A stretch of DNA of 64,000 nucleotides from NCBI RefSeq assembly GCF_015706575.1, contig NW_024037072.1, positions 28,087,162-28,151,161 on the forward strand. The letters are read 5' to 3'. Of this stretch, positions 57,561-64,000 are shown piece by piece. A program made the translations under genes and the position numbers. The notes beneath the pieces were generated by a model, which had not been told where the DNA came from, did not search any database, and was given only the letters and a program-made list of their open reading frames with translations. The number at the start of each line of letters is the position of its first letter. Positions within the stretch are counted from its first letter, which is position 1. The stretch is from Patiria miniata (Eukaryota; Echinodermata; Asteroidea; Valvatida; Asterinidae).

Positions 57561-57584
57561 ATTTCTGGTAATGAAACCAAACAT

Positions 57585-57808
57585 TCCTCAAAAGCGCACT
57601 AGACACTGTAGCTCGCAAGCCTGAAGAAACCTGTAGAGAGAAGACAATGAGAAGAATTTACAGTTTTAGAGGTGGGAGGAAAACCCCAGAAGAATATTCT
57701 GCGGAAAACCCACAGAATCAGGTACCGGTAGGAACTGAAAACCCAATTCATATATTTGAACCTGGGTAGTGGAAGGTGAGGATAGTACCGCTACGCCAAC
57801 CTGACTTG
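57585..57808 (-). repeat. second tRNA-derived SINE family, minus copy
   Basis: On the minus strand: GTTGGCGTAGCGGTACTATC (box A), CCCAGGTTCAAAT (box B, decayed), then GTGGGTTTTCC, TTCTGGGGTTTTCCTCCCAC, CAGGTTTCTTCAGGCTTGCG and AGCTACAGTG, all shared with 43853-44105. Confidence 0.75.
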
Positions 57809-57809
57809 A

Positions 57810-59117
57810 TTGACAATGCATACCCGTCAGCAAGATGGGGCCTATTATTAGTATCGTGAAAGTGCTTATAGGCCAAAAAAAATATATACTTCTGCTTCCG
57901 ATTACATGGCATTCGAAAATAGGGTAGGTAGGTAGGGAATTTTTAATTTTTTTGGCCAATTTTTTTTGTGTGCGATCATATGGAGGCGTCTACGTGTAGT
58001 CATGGGTAAAAAGGTAGAAATTAATGGTTTTGGGTTTTTTTCTCATTTTTCCAATATTTAACAAAATTTGGTAAGGGCTGTCAGAAAAAGGTACTAGGCC
58101 TAGGTAGGGAAACCGGAAGCAGAACTATTTTTTTTGCCTTAGTTAGGCCTATTTAGTTTTTTAATTATGAATCCCCTTATTAAGTTATTGCAAAAGTTGC
58201 TTTGCGATGGTGCACATTCTGCATGAGCTCTGCCCTGCGTGCGTGATCATCTAATGCTTGAAGTTTCGATTAACAAATATATATGATTTGTATAGGTCAC
58301 GTCGTAAACTAATTTCCCCCGGTCCCGTCCCATCCGGTCCCCCCCCCCCCACAGTCCGGTCCCAAGCCCCACCCCTTTAATGCAGCCTCCACCAATGACC
58401 AATTTTGCACCTCTACCGCGCGCCGCCCCGCCCATCTCATATTTTCTTCGCCTTTATTGGGATAATAAACCCTTCCAATATTTTGTCATATTTGTGCAAG
58501 AAAGTTAGACAACCTGCAGATAGTTCACGACTTAAAAGAATGGAAGAAACTAACGACATGAACGAATAAAAAATACGCCGGTTCTTTACCGTCCGTGATG
58601 TGACTTTGGTTGACGTTCATTTTCCGTGCACAGCAGGATCACTAACAGTGCCCAACTTCGTACGGTTAGAGTGACATTAAAAAGCTTTATAGAATGGGAA
58701 ACGCGGCAAAAGGTGCCAGACTATAATTTAGCTGGCGTTCACCGGGTACCAGCCACGGGGATTTACCTTTTGCAATGTCTGACACCCCTATCATTCCAAT
58801 AAAAATTAACTGTATCAATGACTTGTCACCCGACTAAGTATGACCTCAAACGTTAGACCCCACGTGATTCACAGCCAATGAAAGAAAGGGACCCCCCATG
58901 ATAATGTTGTTGTGACATGATGTACAATTTACACGCGATTTGCGTACGTACGTTTTATACGCCAAACTGTACCAGCTGTATATTCATGATGGGACTTGTA
59001 TCCAAAATGTTTCCTGTTTCTACGCCGTAATTTCTTAATTATTGGACTGATCAAATAAGTCGGTGAAGTGAAATTTCGTGTCTGTAACTGGGATCAGAAG
59101 TCCGAGAAAATCAAAAC
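57810..59117. promoter_or_regulatory. possible shared promoter region of the unknown gene and ARID4
   Basis: The unknown gene (minus) and ARID4 (plus) start on either side. The stretch from about 58300 contains more CG dinucleotides than the surrounding DNA, a poly-C tract at 58340, a CCAAT at 58874, and an ATTGG at 59041. I could not place a TATA box or transcription starts. This is inference from gene order. Confidence 0.3.
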
Positions 59118-59120
59118 ATG
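59118..59120 (+). CDS. ARID4: ARID4 coding exon 1: start codon only
   Basis: ATG followed directly by a GTAAAG donor. Spliced to 60846 it reads [10 protein letters not shown], the same length as the human MKAADEPAYL start, and restores a strong Kozak context (A at -3, G at +4). An in-frame TAA at 59085-59087 blocks any upstream start. No in-frame ATG precedes the conserved block in exon 2. The placement is inferred from these signals. Confidence 0.7.
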
Positions 59121-62100
59121 GTAAAGTAGTTTTCTTAGCATAAAAATTAGTTCATCTCAAATCAGAAATCATCTGTCTCTCAGTGCAGGATGGGCAATAT
59201 CATGGCGTATGAACTGTCTATGAAAAAGAAAAGCCATTCAGTTGAACTTGAGTAATTTGATGACTATTTCTGGAGTGTATTATTCATGTAAACTGCTGTG
59301 AAAGAATGGTGTGTATTGCTGCCACCCCTCATCTAAGTTCGATACGACAACCTCATGTTTTAATTCTTTTGTTTATGATAATGATTCAGCTTGTTGTGAG
59401 AACAAGGGAAAATGAATTTCTTGATGGCACAGTCACAGTGGTACTAGCTTTGTGAATCTTTGTCTAAAGTGACCAATCCTACTGATACATCATCATGAAT
59501 GATAATATTGATATAAAGAAATACTTATTTTGTTACCCAATTTAGTTTTCACCAGCTTTCCAAAATGTTTTTTTTTCCCCAGGTTTTCCAGAAACTAAGA
59601 CCTATAGAAAGAATATCGAAGTGTTTATTTAGGTGATCGTGTATCTACAGGCCCGGTTCCTATTTTTATAAGGGAACGCCGTTCCATTTTAACTCCCAGC
59701 GTGACTGATGTTTTTTAAACTCTCTTTCTTGCATCCCAAAAAATATAAATTGTCTTCTTTTATTGTGTTGAATTGAATCCTACATTAGAGAACTGTGACT
59801 TTAAACCTGTTGTTGTTGTTTTGTGTTTCATTGCAGACGCTGTAGTCATTGCTTGAAGGCAAATAGTATCATACTAAATTGCAGAGTATTTTATCTTCTT
59901 TTTCTGATTCGTGGCTCCGGAGGATTTTTTTTTTACAGGGAAATAAAGTCCGAAATTGTAATAGGTCTGATTCCCATCTCTTTAACACAAAGTCACAAAT
60001 GATAATGTTACCTCGGAACCAGACGAAGATTTGTCACGGCAAACATTTTTAAGTCCCAAAAACAGTCACTGCCCATGTTCAGTGCCTAGCCCTACAAACA
60101 GGGCTGTAAATGGGTCTCTTGACATTGGTCTTATTACTGGTGCAATAAGATCAATGTTAAAAGAGAGCCATTTACAGCCCTGTTTATAGGGCCGTACCGG
60201 TAAAATACTGAAAACAATCGATACTGGTTTATGGTCAAATATCCACTGCCAAAGACTATAGGCCTTGTGTAGGGCCAGCAGCTCATAAAGATTATTTATG
60301 TTGTGGATAAAAAGGGGAAAAAGGTGAATCTTTAATTGTACAATTGTACTGTACTTCTTTCTGCATCCACACTTATTGGTAATTATTGGGCTAAAAATAA
60401 GTTTGGCAAAGCCTTAAAGTTGTTACTTTCTAGAAATTATCATTAGTGCTCGCTTGATTATGAATCATATAATGCATCTCAAAATTAATACATACATACT
60501 TTACTGATGACTAAATGAAAAGAAAAACAAAGGAACGAAAAATATACATGTATGTAAACCGCCGTGCTACCTAAAAACTGGAAAAACTCAGACGCGATAA
60601 TTGACTTACATACATGAGTTAATTTGATAAAAAATTACTAAATGAATCGAAAGGATATTTTTAGAAAATGATCATCAGAAACCAAACAATATAATGCATT
60701 TTTATATTTTAAGAAAGTTGAAATTCCCAATTAAAATAATGAATTTTTGTTTTTCATATTATTCCAGATATTTTTTGAGACTCAACCTAGAAAACAACCC
60801 CAGTGTTTGTTTTCTAAAAATTTAAATATCTTTTTTTCTTCTCAGGCTGGCGGGGAGGAACCAGCTTTCCTTTCAGTAGGCACCGATGTTAGCGCCAAGT
60901 ACAGAGGTGCTTTCTGTGAGGCCAAAGTGAAAATCATCAAGAAGTTTGTCAAGTGCAAGGTGAGTGTACATGTTTGTCTGTTGTCAGTACGGGTCAATGA
61001 GCAGTGAAGGTAGAGATAAATCCAGCATGTGATGATCGCTGTACACTCACGAGGCCCCCTTCAATGGAGGAGCAATTGTGCACGCTATTGTTCAAAGAAA
61101 CTGCCCCAGGATGGATTATCTGAACAATAGCTAACGCAATGCCAGACTGGGACCTTGCGTGCTGAAAAATATGCAAAACAAAATCAGGCCATTTTCTCAC
61201 TCTACAACTACATGTACTCACTCTTTTAACCAAAATTTTCATGAGGCAAAGACAAGGTCCTCATTATTTCACCAGCCAAATTTGAAGTCTCAATTCAATT
61301 TTTTAAGGAGACTTTATTTGACATTTTCCACCTGAGAGTAAAGCCAAGTGATTTCAATTTGAAGCCTAAAACTAGACTGGTACATGTCCAACTGTTGGAG
61401 AAGATTGACCCTTCAGTAGTCGGATGGCATGACTATGGAAATGCATAGAAACAGAGACTGGGTACCAGATGCTTCTTTGACACAGTTGATTGATGCAGTA
61501 CTAAAGGGGTGTTTCAGGTGCCAGTCTATTTCAGGTGCCAGTCTATTTTCTTGTGTTGCATGTTTTTACTATCTTAAGTTTTGGGACTCTCATACACAGT
61601 ATTGAGGATCCCAAATTTTCGGACGAGCACAATGCTAGCAAGAGGTTCTTCCTAATAGAATTGATAGTTTGCCTGGATTGGTGTGTCTGCTATGCTTCAT
61701 TGCAGGACAGTTTGCACTGCACACAATCCCCAGTTTGTCGGCAAATTGTCCAGGCATACAGTGCAGCATAAACTTCCATTACATACCTTTGGTCTATCTG
61801 TAAAAAAAAGGTCTAATGAGGCACTAAGCAGATTTCTGAAGCACGAAGCAGAGTATGGAAAAAATAATTGCTGACCTAAAAAACAAAAGCAAGGTCACCT
61901 TTGATGTATTCTAGCTCACATGATAGCTAATGTTTTTACTTCCCTAATTATCTGAGGAATTTGCTGGTACATGTAGTTTCTTAATCCTCTGAAATTAAAC
62001 ACTTTGCAGTAAACCCAATGGTGCATTTTTTGTCCCTTACACACCATTAGGACAACATTTCCCTCTTAAGTAAGCAGAAAAACGGCAAGCCCTTTGTTTG

Positions 62101-62883
62101 ATTTTTGGAAATTTTTGTTCTGGTGTAAAACCTGTTTATTACATAACCATGAATTAAATAAAACCAGCATTTATTATTTTGTTTGTAAATTGTTGAAATG
62201 TGAAGTAAAACAGAAGTTCTGTCTGGAAAAGAGTGTCCAGAGTGAGTGTTCAAAGGACAGAAAACTCTGGAGAAACCTCTGGCTAAACTATGGCAGTCTC
62301 CAAGGTATCAAGTCTTTTTTTCATAGTAGTCGGCAGCTGTAGTATACTTAATCTTACAAGCATACCCTAATTTGCTTTTATGTTTCAGATCAACTTTACT
62401 GATGCCCCAAATGGAGTGGTTCCAGATGATTGCGTTAAGGGAAACCTTAAGGTGGGTGTGCAATGCCTTGTGAGACAATCATGTGATCACAGTCTAGGAA
62501 TGAAACAAATTGAAGTGCGACAAATTATTTATTTTTGAAGGATCATATGTGACTTCCCAGTGACTATTCTGGGCTAATAAGAATTAGAAAATAAACAAAC
62601 ATTTTGGTAATGAAACAGTTTGTATGCATAATCCATAAACTAAATACATCAATTTTCTAGAACACACTTTCCTAATTTCCTATCTTCTACATTTGTACAT
62701 CCAGCGTGTATTATATTGTCATTTACAGACAAATAATTTGTTTTTTTCTTCTGATATTTATAAACGATGGCCCTGTTTTGCATTGTCAGGTGGGAGCGAC
62801 AGTGGAGGCTAAGCACCCCGAGACAGATGCCTGGACGAAAGGTGTCATCATGAAGCTGACTGATGCCAGTACATACACAGTGG
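59118..62883 (+). CDS. ARID4: ARID4A/ARID4B-like protein, 5' part (runs off window)
   Basis: Coding exons visible are 59118-59120, 60846-60959, 62389-62451 and 62790-62883; the last leaves in phase 1 and the rest of the gene lies beyond the window. ARID4 proteins (RBBP1 family) bind retinoblastoma protein and belong to the Sin3-HDAC corepressor; they carry Tudor-type, ARID and chromo-barrel domains. Only the start of the N-terminal Tudor region is here. [20 protein letters not shown] matches the human ARID4A N-terminus ([20 protein letters not shown]) almost exactly, and VGATVEA followed by [10 protein letters not shown] matches the next block. ARID4A and ARID4B cannot be told apart; one ancestral ARID4 is likely. 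Confidence 0.93.
59121..60845 (+). other. ARID4 intron 1
   Basis: Contains one foldback (60091-60192); otherwise AT-rich with nothing recognised. A second possible acceptor (GTTTCATTGCAG at 59836) opens no conserved frame. Confidence 0.6.
60091..60192. mobile_element. short foldback
   Basis: CCCTACAAACAGGGCTGTAA and its inverted partner TTACAGCCCTGTTTATAGGG, with pairing continuing through TCTCTTGACATTGGTCTTAT. The loop is ACTGGTGC. About 100 bp in total. Confidence 0.8.
60846..60959 (+). CDS. ARID4: ARID4 exon 2
   Basis: 38 codons from a T-rich acceptor (TTCTTCTCAG) to a GTGAGTGT donor, phase 0 on both sides. It encodes [19 protein letters not shown] then [19 protein letters not shown]. 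This is the most conserved N-terminal segment of ARID4 proteins. Confidence 0.95.
61053..61146 (+). mobile_element. GGCCCCCTTCAATGG MITE, truncated
   Basis: Starts GGCCCCCTTCAATGGAGGAG and continues through CGCTATTGTTCAAAG and GGATTATCTGAACAATAGC; the right TIR is missing. In ARID4 intron 2. Confidence 0.65.
61512..61545. repeat. 17-bp tandem duplication
   Basis: TTTCAGGTGCCAGTCTA occurs twice in direct succession. It is in ARID4 intron 2 (60960-62388), which otherwise shows only the MITE listed and AT-rich DNA. Confidence 0.85.
62389..62451 (+). CDS. ARID4: ARID4 exon 3
   Basis: 21 codons, [20 protein letters not shown] plus K, acceptor TTATGTTTCAG and donor GTGGGTGT, phase 0 on both sides. 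It corresponds to the human segment ending in QDDQVKGPLR. Similarity is moderate and the frame is fixed by both neighbours. Confidence 0.9.
62790..62883 (+). CDS. ARID4: ARID4 exon 4
   Basis: 31 codons plus one base, acceptor GCATTGTCAG, donor GTAAGTGC. It encodes [19 protein letters not shown] then [12 protein letters not shown], matching human VGAIVETRTSDG and KLTDASWYTV. Tudor-like beta strands are expected to continue in the next exon (VFDDGD in human), which is outside the window. Confidence 0.93.
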
Positions 62884-62924
62884 GTAAGTGCGTCCAATAT
62901 GACATTTTTTTTTCTCCATTAACA

Positions 62925-63008
62925 GAAAAAATTGACTGGAGCTGGATTTCACCCAGCAACCTCTGAAATACTGAATGGCTACTGTACCAACTTGAGCTGT
63001 CCAGCCTT
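62925..63008 (-). repeat. tRNA-derived SINE
   Basis: On the minus strand: GGCTGGACAGCTCAAGTTGG (box A) and GGTTGCTGGGTGAAATCC (box B-like), with tail AGCTCCAGTCAATTTTTTC. It starts 42 bases after the ARID4 exon 4 donor. Confidence 0.6.
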
Positions 63009-63062
63009 AGGTCTGTTAGTTTGAGTATTTCAAATACTATATTTGCTGGAATATTAAAATAT

Positions 63063-63132
63063 TTAACCTGAACTCCCTAGAGTGTGTGGAAAATCATATT
63101 AACATTGACAGATTCAGGACTGTTAGGGTTAA
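63063..63132. mobile_element. short TTAA-flanked CCCTAAC-family copy
   Basis: TTAACCTGAACTCCCTAG at the left and CTGTTAGGGTTAA at the right, only 70 bp. The full element at 63178 begins 45 bases further on. Confidence 0.5.
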
Positions 63133-63177
63133 TGTTACCAGATGTACATGTACAATGTAGTATTTTGATCACACAGT

Positions 63178-63395
63178 TTAACCCTAACAGAACTCAACCC
63201 ATCAAACCCCAACAGCATGTTTTGTTGGAATCTGTCAGGATGGGTACAGTACCCCTAAACTGACAGTCTTTACATTGGGTTGGCACACCTCCAGAAACTA
63301 AGTCAGAAATATGTGTGCACAGTTTCCCATATGGTGTTGGAATTTGCCAGGATGGGTATGGTTCCTAGCAAATCATGCTAGGGAGTTAGGGTTAA
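63178..63395. mobile_element. TTAA-flanked MITE (CCCTAAC family), TTGGAATCTG variant
   Basis: TTAACCCTAACAGAACTC at the left and GGGAGTTAGGGTTAA at the right. Interior TGTTGGAATCTGTCAGGATG and ATATGGTGTTGGAATTTGCC match 45260-45479 and not the other variants. Confidence 0.78.
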
Positions 63396-63835
63396 CTGGG
63401 GATTACAACTGCAATGCATGAAGTTAGCAACATGGCAAAAAGGCACACTTGATTTAAGAATCTGCACCTCCATCGAAGTAGTTATGTTACGCCTTAACTA
63501 TACCATCGGTCCAAAGTTAAGTTGGGACTATCCCAACTTGAAGGTCCCCACTATATACCGGTAGTTCCAGGTAGGCAAGACCAACTGAGACGCTGCTACT
63601 CTGTGCTCATACTTGCCATGTTAGAGGGCACGCATTTACGAGCAATGCCATACACATCCGACTCTTGTGCTGCAAAGTGCCTGAGAAACTAACTTGTATT
63701 AAGTTTGGGCTATTTACATGTATTTTGTATATATGCGACATGGATGAAATTGCAAGTTGACACACTTTTGATGAATTCTGCCTTGAAAGCTATGCTTAGT
63801 CCAAGGCAACCTTGGTTGTGCCGGCCTTTTTACTA

Positions 63836-64000
63836 AGGGAATAAATGTGTGCTCCGGAGGTTTTTATCACTCTGTTTAAGACCACTTAGAGTCTGGGTGC
63901 TGATAATTACCCGAGCCGGAGGCGAGGGTAATTATCAGCACCCAGACTCTAAGTGGTCTTAAACAGAGTGATAAAAACCTCCGGAGCACATATTTATTCT
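63836..64000. mobile_element. GGGAATAAA foldback, cut by the window end
   Basis: Near-perfect palindrome: GGGAATAAATGTGTGCTCCG then ATCACTCTGTTTAAGACCAC, GTCTGGGTGCTGATAATTAC, and the same inverted to the last base. The loop CGAGCCGGAGGCGAG is CG-rich. Closest relative of 53863-54022; the arms here are almost without mismatch. Confidence 0.85.

Noticed and set aside
58247-58435. Gly-rich minus-strand open frame near the presumed promoter
   Set aside because: Low-complexity product of a G/C-rich stretch; no splice sites joining it to the downstream gene.

Overview
This is a gene-poor, intron-rich and repeat-rich piece of an animal nuclear genome. Typical GT-AG exons, a Pol III tRNA cluster, tRNA-derived SINEs and many short inverted-repeat DNA transposons are all visible. 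The proteins resemble deuterostome SPRED and ARID4. An echinoderm or another marine deuterostome is my best guess, but this is inference and the sequence alone does not prove the taxon.

Layout. (1) 0.4-2.15 kb holds a minus-strand tRNA-Val cluster: two AAC genes, one TAC gene, one CAC gene with an enlarged D-loop, one CAC copy that ends where a MITE begins, one copy lacking its anticodon arm, and eroded relics. (2) 6.69-29.92 kb, plus strand, is a complete five-exon SPRED gene (EVH1 domain plus Cys-rich Sprouty domain). Its start lies in a 23-nt coding exon that I could place by phase, an upstream in-frame stop and Kozak context. Its introns carry dense TACATG-type palindromic repeats, SINEs and MITEs. 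(3) 29.9-47 kb has no recognisable gene. (4) 47.06-56.59 kb, minus strand, is a small gene I do not recognise. It has five or six coding exons, all phase 0, and encodes about 171 or 206 aa with an acidic C-terminus containing FxDF-like and DPF motifs. (5) From 59.12 kb, plus strand, the 5' part of an ARID4A/ARID4B-type gene runs off the window. Its first coding exon contributes only the ATG.

SPRED is an inhibitor of Ras/MAPK signalling and ARID4 is a chromatin/corepressor subunit. Nothing links them here beyond position. The unknown gene and ARID4 are divergent, so the interval 56.6-59.1 kb may hold a shared promoter.

The most distinctive content is the mobile-element landscape. One MITE family has three copies, each with a perfect 6-bp target duplication. 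A TTAA-flanked family has CCCTAAC/GTTAGGG ends and variable interiors. A roughly 500-bp TTAA family has three copies. Single elements look Mutator-like (9-bp duplication), mariner-like (TA) and PIF/Harbinger-like (TAA). A near-perfect palindrome with five exact 17-bp repeats at its centre carries a hammerhead-ribozyme-like core in each arm. I found no protein-coding transposase, viral gene, CRISPR or toxin gene.
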